Source of the DNA: UBA5195 sp034432755
Lineage (GTDB): Bacteria; Chloroflexota; Anaerolineae; Anaerolineales; Villigracilaceae
Reading direction: 5' to 3'
NCBI GenBank assembly: GCA_034432755.1
Contig: DAOUBQ010000003.1
Coordinates: 1-34,865, forward strand
DNA: 34,865 bases
Part shown: in pieces, positions 13,674 to 21,827 of the stretch
Layout: every line of letters begins with the position of its first letter
Numbering within the stretch: position 1 is the stretch's first letter
The notes under the pieces: generated by a model
The model's input: only the letters and a program-made list of their open reading frames with translations
Told to the model about the DNA's origin: nothing
The model's database searches: none
Position numbers and translations under genes: made by a program

Positions 13674-15362
13674 TTAATTTCCCGAATCGCTGGCCGGGGT
13701 GGGTGTCGGCTGCGGCCTGCTAATATCTTCCACATAGCTGATGGCGCCGCGGCAGGCCGGGTCGAGGGCTTGTGCCACCAGGTCCCAGCTGAGGGGTGTT
13801 TCTGTGCTTGCCACCTGAGAGGCCTGCTCGAAGGCCTCGCTCAGGCAGCCCGGCCCGGCGTTGTAGTTAACCAGGGTCAACTTCCATAAGGTTTCGTAAT
13901 CCAACGTCCGCCCGGCCGATTTCCCCGTCACGTTTTGCACGATTTTGCCTGTCTGTTCGCAGTTTGCCAGCAGGGTGCGCCCAAAGACCGAAACGCTGAA
14001 GTTGGCGCGCGAGATGTCTATTCCCAATGGGCATTTGGCGCAGGTGGCATCTACACTGGCAACCAGCGCGCCGCGCAGTAATTTCTTGTTCGATTCACTT
14101 AAACTGCTATACGAGTTGTTCTCGCAGGCTTTTTTATCCAGCACCAGGGGGCAAAAATCGTCAAAAAAGGCGCGATTCCACAGTAAGGCCGTATCTGCGC
14201 CGTTTTCGGTCAATTGCCCCAGCCCCACGTCATCTCCGTTGCGGAAAACGCCTGGCCAAAACTGGCTCTCGCGGCTGAACAAATTCTTGAGTAACTGCGC
14301 CGGCGTGTCAGTTTTGATAGCGATGTCATAAATCAAGGAATCGAACTGATTTTGCCACTGTTCCACGGCCGGTTTGGCGGCCTCCAGGCCACAGGCAGAA
14401 GCCGTGCCTTCGGGGGTCAGACCACCATCGAGGCAGGAGCGCACATCCACCACTCCCTGAGAAATCAGGTTCCCGGCCAAGTAGGCGTAGGGAATGTTGG
14501 AGGTCAATTGTTGAGGAAATTCTGGGGTGATTAACCACTCTGGCAGGCCCTCGGTGGGAGGAAAGGCATCCCAAGAGATAGCGCAAGAGGCAATCCGCGC
14601 ACCTGTCCATTGCGTGCTGAGTACATCTACATACCAGCGCTTCACCAGGCGCGGTTCATCACTTTCACCACCCTGTGTCAAGACGCGCACCAGGGCCGTG
14701 AAGAGATTGCTCGAGTCGCCGTAAGTGGAGTAGGCCCAAAACTGAAGTTCTACGCCATCGGAATTCGTTTTTTCCAGGCTAAATTTGCAGCGTTCGCCCT
14801 GGCAGGAAAACGCATCGCTCCCAACATAGCCCTGAATGCTGGTGATGGACTCGTTAGGGAGCGGTTCTTCACCCGTCAGCACCAGTTGGGGTGAGGTGGA
14901 ACACCAGCCGTCGGGGTCGGGGTTGCAATTTTCAACAGAAACCCATACCTGGGGCGGCGGCAGTTTGACGGCGATTTCTTTTGTAGACGGTTTACTCGAG
15001 ACGTTTTGCAAGTAGTACCCTGGGCAATCGCGGATGTTTTCGGCCTTGCATGGCGCAGAATACGCTTTCCACTCTTTGTACACTTGCTCATCACAGGCCC
15101 AGGAGAGTTCGTTGTCGGTCGGCAAGCCTTCGTGGTCCACCCACAGGGCGCAGTAGATGTTGTTGTCCTTCCAGGCAATCATCCACCACTCATAGAGAGT
15201 AATATCCACCCTGGCAGAAGTGAACCGGTCGGGGCCAGGCGGGCCGCTGCCAGGGGCCGAAGCAGCTTCTACAGGCCTGGTCGAGGTCATCAGGCCAGAC
15301 AAAATGACCAAGCTGAGTGCAGTGGCAAAAACAAAAACCCACCCAAGATGTGATTTCGTCAT
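13674..15362 (-). CDS. Secreted protein with lytic-transglycosylase-like (lysozyme fold) C-terminal domain
   Basis: A 562-aa exported protein. A signal peptide covers residues 1-34 (hydrophobic VFVFATALSLVILSGLM, AAS cleavage region). The first 320 residues are a Cys-rich extracellular region of unknown fold with about a dozen cysteines. From about 355 the sequence follows the SLT/lysozyme plan: FSRESQFWPG with the likely catalytic Glu365, DVGLGQLT (378-385), and near the end LVNYNAGPGCL. Such enzymes cleave the MurNAc-GlcNAc bond in peptidoglycan. Activity is inferred. It has its own promoter-like region (15385-15436) after ccmD, and a terminator behind it, so it need not be part of the ccm operon. 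Confidence 0.75.
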   Translation of the reverse strand: MTKSHLGWVFVFATALSLVILSGLMTSTRPVEAASAPGSGPPGPDRFTSARVDITLYEWWMIAWKDNNIYCALWVDHEGLPTDNELSWACDEQVYKEWKAYSAPCKAENIRDCPGYYLQNVSSKPSTKEIAVKLPPPQVWVSVENCNPDPDGWCSTSPQLVLTGEEPLPNESITSIQGYVGSDAFSCQGERCKFSLEKTNSDGVELQFWAYSTYGDSSNLFTALVRVLTQGGESDEPRLVKRWYVDVLSTQWTGARIASCAISWDAFPPTEGLPEWLITPEFPQQLTSNIPYAYLAGNLISQGVVDVRSCLDGGLTPEGTASACGLEAAKPAVEQWQNQFDSLIYDIAIKTDTPAQLLKNLFSRESQFWPGVFRNGDDVGLGQLTENGADTALLWNRAFFDDFCPLVLDKKACENNSYSSLSESNKKLLRGALVASVDATCAKCPLGIDISRANFSVSVFGRTLLANCEQTGKIVQNVTGKSAGRTLDYETLWKLTLVNYNAGPGCLSEAFEQASQVASTETPLSWDLVAQALDPACRGAISYVEDISRPQPTPTPASDSGN

Positions 15363-15384
15363 AGCAGACGCTCACCCCAATAAT

Positions 15385-15436
15385 ACAAGGAGTACGTTAC
15401 AAAGCATAGTATAGCGTACTCCTTGTCAGATTTCTA
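15385..15436 (-). promoter_or_regulatory. Promoter with a 12-bp inverted repeat around the -10
   Basis: On the - strand, TAGAAA (15436-15431) and TATACT (15413-15408) are 17 bp apart. A perfect inverted repeat, ACAAGGAGTACG (15385-15396) with CGTACTCCTTGT (15415-15426), encloses the -10. The gene start is at 15362. No T-run follows the stem, so an operator is more likely than a terminator. Confidence 0.45.
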
Positions 15437-15448
15437 TGAGCGATTGGC

Positions 15449-15595
15449 TCACTTTTCAAGGTCTTGGAGCGTTTGTTCCTCGCGTTTGAGATTATTCCAG
15501 CGGACGACCAGGCTGACGATATAAACAAGCATCACAACCGCAAAGACGACGTGTCCGACTATCATGTAGTTGACGGTATCGGGCGTGGGTTCCAT
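15449..15595 (-). CDS. ccmD: CcmD-like haem exporter subunit (small ORF)
   Basis: A 48-aa protein: short polar N-terminus, one membrane segment (about 11-31, MIVGHVVFAVVMLVYIVSLV), then WNNLKREEQTLQDLE. CcmD is a small one-span protein that binds CcmC/CcmE and helps release holo-CcmE from the CcmABCD complex. The ATG at 15595 has AGGAG 5 nt upstream and starts 9 nt after the ccmC stop, the usual ccmCD order. Identification rests on size, topology and position, since CcmD is poorly conserved. Confidence 0.78.
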   Translation of the reverse strand: MEPTPDTVNYMIVGHVVFAVVMLVYIVSLVVRWNNLKREEQTLQDLEK

Positions 15596-15603
15596 GTCTG
15601 CTC

Positions 15604-16293
15604 CTAGTGAGTCAGTTTCAACTTGAGTTGTTCAACTTTTTCGGCGAACTGTCCCAGGCGGATGCGGTGCCAGAACAGGGTGACGAAAATGACCGAGAAC
15701 ACCGCGATATTGACCAGCATAGTGGTGACCATTTCGCCAGTCATGTTCATCGTCTCACCGCCGCCCCCGCCAATGATGACCGGATGGATGGTGCGAAACA
15801 GGCGAATAGAGACGAAGGTCAGCGGAACGCTGAGTCCGCCGACAATGGTGTAAACTGCCCCAAAACGGGCGCGGCGCTCCGGGTCTTCTATGCCCTGGCG
15901 CAGGAGCAGGTAGGCCAGGTAAATCATTTCCAGGATGGCGGCGGTGGTCAGGCGCGGCTCCCAGGTCCACCAGGTTCCCCAGGCCGGGCGCGCCCAAATC
16001 GAACCAAGCACAATGGCGATGAAGAAGAACACCAGGCTGATTTCAACGGCGGCCACGTTGATGGCGTCCCACCTCAGGTCTTTGGTGACCAGATAAAGAA
16101 TGGCAACGATGGCGGCAATGATAAAGCCAATCATCCCCACCCAGGCGGTGGCAACGTGAAAGTAGAACACCTTCTGCACCGCGCCCATCACCCGCTCGAT
16201 GGGGGCGTAGGCAAAGACCATGACGGTAGCAGCGGCCAGCAGGAGGACGGAGAGGATATTGAGGGCTTGCAAAAGACGGGGTTGGGCAGGCAT
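15604..16293 (-). CDS. ccmC: Haem exporter protein CcmC
   Basis: A 229-aa membrane protein with about six helices that loads haem on CcmE. KVFYFHVATAWVGM (about 41-54) contains the first conserved His; the WWD-type signature is WGTWWTWEPRLT (about 105-116), with Glu at the position usually Asp. The second conserved His is in RTIHPV (about 168). It follows ccmB by 54 nt and precedes ccmD. Length is normal. Confidence 0.93.
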   Translation of the reverse strand: MPAQPRLLQALNILSVLLLAAATVMVFAYAPIERVMGAVQKVFYFHVATAWVGMIGFIIAAIVAILYLVTKDLRWDAINVAAVEISLVFFFIAIVLGSIWARPAWGTWWTWEPRLTTAAILEMIYLAYLLLRQGIEDPERRARFGAVYTIVGGLSVPLTFVSIRLFRTIHPVIIGGGGGETMNMTGEMVTTMLVNIAVFSVIFVTLFWHRIRLGQFAEKVEQLKLKLTH

Positions 16294-16347
16294 AGCACTC
16301 CTTGCGCGTTATGAGTTAGGAATTACGAATGAGGATGAGGACTTACT

Positions 16348-17088
16348 TCACTCTTCCACAACAAAATCGAATACCATAAACGCAACGGCAATAAAGATGA
16401 CATCGTAGACAAGCAAGATGTTAACCCAGGGGGCAATCTCGCTCCACTCCAGGCCGGTCAGGAATCCGCTGGAGGCTTTGACGGCGGCCACCAGCACGGG
16501 GATGATGACCGGGAAGAGCAGGATGGGCAATAGCACGTCGCGGGTGCGGGTTTGCACCGACATCGCCGCGAGCAGCGTGCCTACAGCGGCGTAACCAACC
16601 GAGCCAAGCAGGGTGACGCTGAGCAGCCCAGGATGGAACAGGTTGACGTTGTACATCACGCTATAGAGCGGCAAGACGATTGCTTCGACGACGAGCATGA
16701 AAGCCAGGTTGCTGATGGCTTTTCCAAAGTAAATGGCCGAGCGGTCCACCGGAGCCAGCAGGAGGCCATCAAAACAGCCGCGGTCTTTTTCGATAGCCAT
16801 TGAGCGGTTCAAGCCGAGCGTCCCGGCGAAGGCAAACGTGACCCACAAGGCCCCGGCGATGATGTCCATGCGGGCTTTGATATCCAGTTCGAGGGCAAAG
16901 TAAAAAATGAGCAGCACCAGCACCGAAAAAACCAGCATTGCCGAGAGCAGTTCGCGCGAGCGCAGTTCGGCGGCCAGGTCTTTCCAGGTAACAGCAAGGA
17001 CGGCGCGGAAATAGGCAGCAGATGACGGAACGGGCAGCCGAACGGATGTGGAGGCAGACGAGCCGGAGGAAGGCATGTGTGTCGTCAT
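16348..17088 (-). CDS. ccmB: Haem exporter membrane protein CcmB
   Basis: The 246-aa membrane subunit of the CcmAB ABC complex, whose ATP hydrolysis frees holo-CcmE. After a polar 28-residue N-terminal extension it shows AVTWKDLAAELRSRELLSAM, typical of CcmB, then six hydrophobic segments, with GTLGLNRSMAIEKDRGCFDGLLLAPVDR after the second. The ATG (complement 17086-17088) lies one base past the ccmA stop, so it is coupled to it. Confidence 0.93.
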   Translation of the reverse strand: MTTHMPSSGSSASTSVRLPVPSSAAYFRAVLAVTWKDLAAELRSRELLSAMLVFSVLVLLIFYFALELDIKARMDIIAGALWVTFAFAGTLGLNRSMAIEKDRGCFDGLLLAPVDRSAIYFGKAISNLAFMLVVEAIVLPLYSVMYNVNLFHPGLLSVTLLGSVGYAAVGTLLAAMSVQTRTRDVLLPILLFPVIIPVLVAAVKASSGFLTGLEWSEIAPWVNILLVYDVIFIAVAFMVFDFVVEE

Positions 17089-17089
17089 A

Positions 17090-17788
17090 TCAGCCTGCTA
17101 ACGCCTGTTTATAGAAGGTCAACAAGTTGGAGCGTTCGAGTTCGGCGCGCGAGGCCGAGGCAGCGATCACACCGCGCGAGAGGACATCGAAACGGGTGGC
17201 AAGGTCTTCGGCACGAGCCAGGTCGTGAGAAGTCATCACCACCGTCCGCCCGGCGGCGGCCACGTTTTTCAGCACTTCGTCGAGCATTTCGGAGGCGTCT
17301 TGGTCGAGGCCGGTGTAGGGTTCGTCGAACAACATCACATCTGGGTCGTGCAGCACGGCGCGTCCAATCGCCAGCCGTTGCTGCATCCCGCGTGAGAAGG
17401 TGCGAACCAGGTCGCGGCGGCGGGCCGAGAGACCCACCATGTCCAACACATCAGCGATGCGCGATTCGATGTTTTGCAGGTCGTACATACGCCCGTAGAA
17501 TTGTAGATTTTCCTCGGCCGTCAGGTCGCCATACAGAAGCGGCAGGTGCGAGACGACGCCCAGCCGGCGGCGTACCGCGGCGGCCTGGGCCGGGAGTTTG
17601 TACCCGGCCACGCTGACCTGCCCCAGGCTGGGGCGCGAGAGCGAGGCCAAAATGCGCAGGAAAGTGGTCTTCCCGGCGCCGTTTGGTCCCAGCAGGGCCA
17701 CAAACTCCCCGGCCTGGACATCGAAATTCAGCCCGCGCAGGACATTTTTTAGCCCAAAGCGTTTGACGAGTTTTCTGACTTCAATCAT
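17090..17788 (-). CDS. ccmA: Haem exporter ATP-binding protein CcmA
   Basis: A 232-aa ABC ATPase: Walker A GPNGAGKTT (about 34-42), signature TFSRGMQQRLAIGRA (about 130-144), Walker B VMLFDEPYTGLD (about 150-161) and the switch MTSHD. Partner is CcmB. Upstream lies a short AT-rich repeat pair (17790-17837) rather than a clear Shine-Dalgarno. Confidence 0.92.
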   Translation of the reverse strand: MIEVRKLVKRFGLKNVLRGLNFDVQAGEFVALLGPNGAGKTTFLRILASLSRPSLGQVSVAGYKLPAQAAAVRRRLGVVSHLPLLYGDLTAEENLQFYGRMYDLQNIESRIADVLDMVGLSARRRDLVRTFSRGMQQRLAIGRAVLHDPDVMLFDEPYTGLDQDASEMLDEVLKNVAAAGRTVVMTSHDLARAEDLATRFDVLSRGVIAASASRAELERSNLLTFYKQALAG

Positions 17789-17789
17789 G

Positions 17790-17837
17790 TTCGATATTCG
17801 ATGTTAGATTTTCGATATTCGATGCTCAAATATCGAA
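17790..17837. repeat. 21-bp AT-rich tandem pair with 9-bp hairpin
   Basis: TTCGATATTCGATG occurs at 17790-17803 and 17811-17824 (period 21). The second copy also pairs with AATATCGAA (17829-17837) to form a 9-bp hairpin. It fills the gap between the cytochrome gene stop and the ccmA start. Confidence 0.75.
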
Positions 17838-19727
17838 TTACGAATTGCGCAACATGGCTTTAAGTTCGGCGCGGCGTTCCTGGTAGGCTTCTTCAGAGAT
17901 GTTTCCGGCGCGGAACTGGTCATCGAGGGCAATGATGGCGTCCAAGATGTCCTCTTCGCTCATTTCTTCAGGGTCTTCCTCATCATCCTCTGGTTCTTTC
18001 TGACGGTCGCGCCAGTAGAAAAAGACCCCGGCTAAAATGAGAACAACCCCAAACGCGCCAATGCCAATGACCAGGTTGGTGCGCGAATCACCCGATTGAG
18101 AGACAGTAGATGTGGTTGCGGCAGGCGTGCCAGAGATTTGGGCGGTAAAGGTTTGCCCGGCTTCAAGACTGCCCGCCCGGTATAACTGGAAAGTGAAACC
18201 GTTGCCCATGTTCTGCGCGCCGCCATCTACCAGGGTTTGGCCTTCGGCCTTAACCCCTTGCGGCACGAGCAGGTTGAGGGCAGCTGTTTTAAGATTGAAG
18301 GTTTGGGTCAGCTCAAATTTTTGGCCGCCAAACAGCCCGGCCCAGGGCGATGAATCGGCCTGATAGGGCATGTCAAACGCAAAGACGAGAGAAGTCTGAC
18401 GCTGGCTGTCGGTCGGTGGAATGGGGAGGGTATCACCAAACCCGGCTGCCGTCTGAATGAATCGCCCTCCCAGCACGCCGTTCTCAAACTGCAAATTCTG
18501 GTAGCCAGCCGGCAGCGGAATTTCAATCACCGGCTGGCCTGCTTCGGCAGCGACAATGGTTTTATCGCCTATGTTGGCAAAGACAAAAAATTCCACAACC
18601 TGAATAATGCCCGGCTGAGAATAATCGAGCAGAATGTGGGCGGTGGAAATTGCCAGGCCGGAGGTGTCAGTAGTGGTGTCATAGATGATAATGGGCAGGT
18701 CATACTTTTGCAAGCCGTCTTGGGCGGGGATGGCAGAGGCAGATTCGTAAATGACGCCATCATATTCCACCGAAACGTAATAAGCATCGCTTGGCGAGAG
18801 CGGCAAGTCGGTAAATTGGAAAGCGCCCTGAGATGAAGTGGTCGTTTGGCGCGATTCGCCTTCGGTAAACTGCTGGGTCGCCAAGTCGTGAACAAACGTG
18901 TGCAGGGTGACAGGCAACCCGGCTGGCACCCGACCGCCAGAGCCATTGGTGATGATGCCGCTAATCGTCCCGCGCTGCACGTCAGACGCCGGGGCAGCAG
19001 ATTCAGCGGCTTCTGATGTTTCAGCAGCAACAGGTTGCGGCGTAGAAGCGGCTGCCACGTTCTCTGCAGGAGCAAAAGTAAAGGTCCGAAGGTATGCTGC
19101 CAGAGCCGCCGCATCGGCATCTGAGAGATTGGCGGCGGGCATGGCGGGCGGAATGCCCTTCTGGCTAAGGGCGGCCAATTCCTGGTTCGAGCGTGCGGCC
19201 ATCCGTTGCTGATTGTCGAGACTGGACTGGGGCAGCTTGCGCCCGTCCAGGCCATGACATTCCGCGCAGTTGACCTCGTAAAGCGCTTTGCCTGCTTGCA
19301 CTTGCTCAGCGGGGGCGCTCAGCGAGAGCGCATAAGCCACCACATCCCAGCGTTGCTGGTCGCTCAGGCTGGAGAAACCCGGCATGAAGTTTTGGAGATT
19401 GCCCTGCGTAACGATTTGATACCAACGGGCGGGAGATTTGTCGAAAGCAAAATCGGCTTTGCCCAGCGCGGGGGCGCCATTGGGCAAATTGGCCGCCTGC
19501 GCTCCATCGCCCTGACCAGTGGGGCCGTGACAAGGAGAGCATTTTTGGGCGTAGATGGCGGCCCCGCTGTCCACATTCGGGGCGGAGGCCGGGAAAACGT
19601 CTGCCGCGAGGGTCGGCGCAGGCGTGGGAGCAACATAATTAGGCGGCGGGGTGATATCCTCGGCCAGTGAAATGCAACCGGTGAGAAGGAAGAGCAGAGA
19701 GAGAAGGAGGAAAGATGGAAGACGCAT
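17838..19727 (-). CDS. Dihaem cytochrome c lipoprotein with Ig-like and C-terminal membrane regions
   Basis: A 629-aa exported protein. LTGC (Cys18) is a lipobox. Two class I cytochrome c domains follow: CSPCH (63-67) with NFMPGFSSLSD as Met ligand region, and CAECH (154-158) with PPAMPAANLSDADAAALAAYL. Then comes a Pro/Ala/Ser linker and a long beta-rich part (about 255-555) that starts like a carboxypeptidase-regulatory/Ig-like domain, a membrane segment (VLILAGVFFYW region, about 565-583), an acidic stretch and a SHOCT-like helical tail. It is a likely electron carrier matured by the surrounding ccm genes. The beta-rich part resembles the extracellular part of the protein at 27839. Confidence 0.85.
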   Translation of the reverse strand: MRLPSFLLLSLLFLLTGCISLAEDITPPPNYVAPTPAPTLAADVFPASAPNVDSGAAIYAQKCSPCHGPTGQGDGAQAANLPNGAPALGKADFAFDKSPARWYQIVTQGNLQNFMPGFSSLSDQQRWDVVAYALSLSAPAEQVQAGKALYEVNCAECHGLDGRKLPQSSLDNQQRMAARSNQELAALSQKGIPPAMPAANLSDADAAALAAYLRTFTFAPAENVAAASTPQPVAAETSEAAESAAPASDVQRGTISGIITNGSGGRVPAGLPVTLHTFVHDLATQQFTEGESRQTTTSSQGAFQFTDLPLSPSDAYYVSVEYDGVIYESASAIPAQDGLQKYDLPIIIYDTTTDTSGLAISTAHILLDYSQPGIIQVVEFFVFANIGDKTIVAAEAGQPVIEIPLPAGYQNLQFENGVLGGRFIQTAAGFGDTLPIPPTDSQRQTSLVFAFDMPYQADSSPWAGLFGGQKFELTQTFNLKTAALNLLVPQGVKAEGQTLVDGGAQNMGNGFTFQLYRAGSLEAGQTFTAQISGTPAATTSTVSQSGDSRTNLVIGIGAFGVVLILAGVFFYWRDRQKEPEDDEEDPEEMSEEDILDAIIALDDQFRAGNISEEAYQERRAELKAMLRNS

Positions 19728-19773
19728 GAGCGAATGAGGGAATTAAAGAATTAGGGGGTGAGGGAATGAAGAA

Positions 19774-20301
19774 TTACCTGACCGCCTTGCCGCAGGAGGG
19801 GCAGAAGCGGTCGGAGCGCAGCACGGGCTTGCCGCAGTTGGGGCAAAAACCGCCCGATTTTTCTTTACGCTGGGCGCGGCGGGCAGCAAGGCGGTCTTCG
19901 AGGTCATCGTCAGTGGGCGCACTGGTGGGGAACTTGGCGGCAGCGGAGGCGTCGGCGCGGCGGGCGGCAATGGCCGCCTCCACCCGGCTTTCGGCATCGC
20001 CAACCGCAGGTGTTTTGGCTGGCTGGAGTTCATCAATCCGCCGCAACACATCGGCGGCGTGGGCCAGCAGCGCGGCGCGCATGTTGGGATAATCCTCCAC
20101 CGGAATTTTGCCCAAAACGTGGTCGAAATCAAGTTCCTGCAAGGCAGTAATCAGGCTATCGCGCTCAGCCAGCAGATGTGAGAGTTCGTGTTCTTCCGCC
20201 GAAATCGCATACGCGCGGCGACTTTCTATGAAGGGGCGGCTGACGAACAGGCTAACCAGCACCAGCACCGCCAAAGCGAGAAAAATTGCGCCTGGTTCCA
20301 T
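19774..20301 (-). CDS. CcmI-like membrane protein with C-terminal zinc ribbon
   Basis: A 175-aa protein with one N-terminal membrane span (about 5-20), then LAERDSLITALQELDFDHVLGKIPVEDYPNMR, the pattern of the CcmI N-terminal domain, which holds apocytochrome with CcmFH. In place of the TPR region it has a charged linker and a zinc ribbon, CPNCGK (about 152-157) and CPSCGK (about 167-172). It starts 7 nt after the ccmG stop. A CcmI-like role is inferred from the short match and the position. Confidence 0.65.
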   Translation of the reverse strand: MEPGAIFLALAVLVLVSLFVSRPFIESRRAYAISAEEHELSHLLAERDSLITALQELDFDHVLGKIPVEDYPNMRAALLAHAADVLRRIDELQPAKTPAVGDAESRVEAAIAARRADASAAAKFPTSAPTDDDLEDRLAARRAQRKEKSGGFCPNCGKPVLRSDRFCPSCGKAVR

Positions 20302-20308
20302 AGAGCCT

Positions 20309-20881
20309 CTATTTGTTCAGCAAAGGGGTAAGGATGGCGTGAATTTGCGTCTCGGAGGTAAAAGGCCCAACCTGCACATAGGCCAGTTTGCCTTCGCGGT
20401 CAATAAAATAGGTTTCAGGCACGCCCTTGATGCGGAAAAATTGCGAAATGCGCGTCCCCAAGTCGGGGCCGTTGGGGTAGGTGATGTTAAATTTGGTCAG
20501 GTAGCCGCGCGCTTCGGGTTCAGTATCCACATAATCAATGCCCAGGAACATGACCTCGCCGCTCTCGCGGTATGAGCGCCAGGCCGATTCCAATTCTGCG
20601 GCTTCTTGTTCGCAGGGTTTGCACCACGATGCCCAAAAATTAACCACCACCACCTTGCCGCGAAAGTCGGAAAATTTGACCTCGCTGCGGCCTTCGTATT
20701 CGTACCCGCTGAACAGGGTCAGCGCGAAATCGGGAACGGTCTCCCCCGGCTGGATGGTTCCCTGCTGGGCGCGGCGCAGGCCGAGGGCCACAATGATCAG
20801 CAAGCCGATTAACCCCACCCACACAATCACCTGCGCCCAAACCGGCACTCCCCGGCGTGGCGCAACGTTCATCTCAGACAT
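20309..20881 (-). CDS. ccmG: Membrane-anchored thiol-disulfide oxidoreductase (CcmG/ResA/TlpA)
   Basis: A 190-aa thioredoxin-fold protein anchored by one span (about 17-37). The redox motif is WCKPC in NFWASWCKPCEQE (about 82-94); the cis-proline loop is KGVPETYFID. CcmG reduces the apocytochrome or CcmH thiols on the outer side of the membrane before haem attachment. GAGGAG precedes the ATG at 20881. Confidence 0.9.
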   Translation of the reverse strand: MSEMNVAPRRGVPVWAQVIVWVGLIGLLIIVALGLRRAQQGTIQPGETVPDFALTLFSGYEYEGRSEVKFSDFRGKVVVVNFWASWCKPCEQEAAELESAWRSYRESGEVMFLGIDYVDTEPEARGYLTKFNITYPNGPDLGTRISQFFRIKGVPETYFIDREGKLAYVQVGPFTSETQIHAILTPLLNK

Positions 20882-20965
20882 AGATTTCTCCTCATCCTAA
20901 GAATCATTCCGAGGGCTTCTTCAAACGACTTTCATGAATGACGAAAGCCTTCAGGACGTTCAGGC

Positions 20966-21460
20966 TTAATCGCGTTTTTTGAGTTCTTCTTCTACCCGGC
21001 GCAGGTACTCGTTGTCCTGGCTCGCTGAGGTCTGTTTCACCGCTTGGATGGTGACAACCTCCGCCGCAGCGGTTGCGCGCATAGATTGGTAGGCGCGGAA
21101 CAGGATGTAAACGCCCAAAAGTAACAGTACAACCGGCACGATGTAAATCAACCAATACCAGCCCTGGCGCGGCGGCTCCGATAGCACCCGCGCACCGTAT
21201 TGGTCAACAAAATACTGTTTAATTTGGGTTTCGGTCCAACCATCGGAGAGTTTGAGACGAATTAATTCGCGCCATTGTTTGCAAGCCTCGGTTGGGCAGA
21301 CATCGAGCGGCGTATTCTCGCAGACCGGGCAGAATAATTCTTTGGCAATGGCATTCACTTCATCATCTGTGGGCGGGTTGGCGTCTTGCGCCGAGGCCGT
21401 GCCAGCCCAAGTCAGGGTGATGATGAGTAGCAGCGTCAAAACAAACATCGTTTTCTTCAT
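20966..21460 (-). CDS. ccmH: Cytochrome c maturation protein CcmH
   Basis: A 164-aa protein with a signal peptide (1-24), the CcmH thiol domain, and a membrane span (about 104-123). The redox pair is in LFCPVCENTPLD (about 42-53), followed by two extra cysteines (DVCPTEAC), then KLSDGWTETQIKQYFVDQYGARVL as usual for CcmH. It holds apocytochrome for CcmF. 84 nt separate it from ccmG, with nothing evident in them. No strong Shine-Dalgarno. Confidence 0.88.
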   Translation of the reverse strand: MKKTMFVLTLLLIITLTWAGTASAQDANPPTDDEVNAIAKELFCPVCENTPLDVCPTEACKQWRELIRLKLSDGWTETQIKQYFVDQYGARVLSEPPRQGWYWLIYIVPVVLLLLGVYILFRAYQSMRATAAAEVVTIQAVKQTSASQDNEYLRRVEEELKKRD

Positions 21461-21640
21461 AGGAATATCGCTCGTGGAGATTTTTTTGAAAAATTTTGTT
21501 CTCTTTCGCGGCCGGGCTGCGCAACAACTTCCTCGTTAAACACAACACTGATTAAGGACCACTGAATATTGACTTAATCTCTCACCTTGCGCAGTGACGC
21601 AAGATTGAGCAATTAACAATTAATCGAGCAACCGCGTAGC

Positions 21641-21801
21641 GCGAGATTTATCTCGCCTTTGGCACAGGCGCCCAAGATATGGTGAGCGGCATGTATTCCC
21701 ATGCGGGAACGATGTATCGTGGTACGAAACCCTGTCTCTGGATTGCTAGAATAATTTGGAAAAGTGCAATCCCTCGCATTTTCAAGCGACATGAATGTCG
21801 C
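21641..21801. repeat. Cluster of AT-NN-AT palindromes in the ccmF-ccmH gap
   Basis: The 367-nt gap 21461-21827 has no gene I can support. It holds GCGAGAT-TT-ATCTCGC (21641-21656), ACGAT-GT-ATCGT (21709-21720) and GCGACAT-GA-ATGTCGC (21786-21801). They share arm length, two-base centres and flanking AT, while the arms differ. Two match the pair at 967-1003. A separate promoter for ccmH onward may be here, but no clear -35/-10 pair was found. Confidence 0.7.
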
Positions 21802-21827
21802 GCTACGGAAAAACTGCGCAGCATCCG

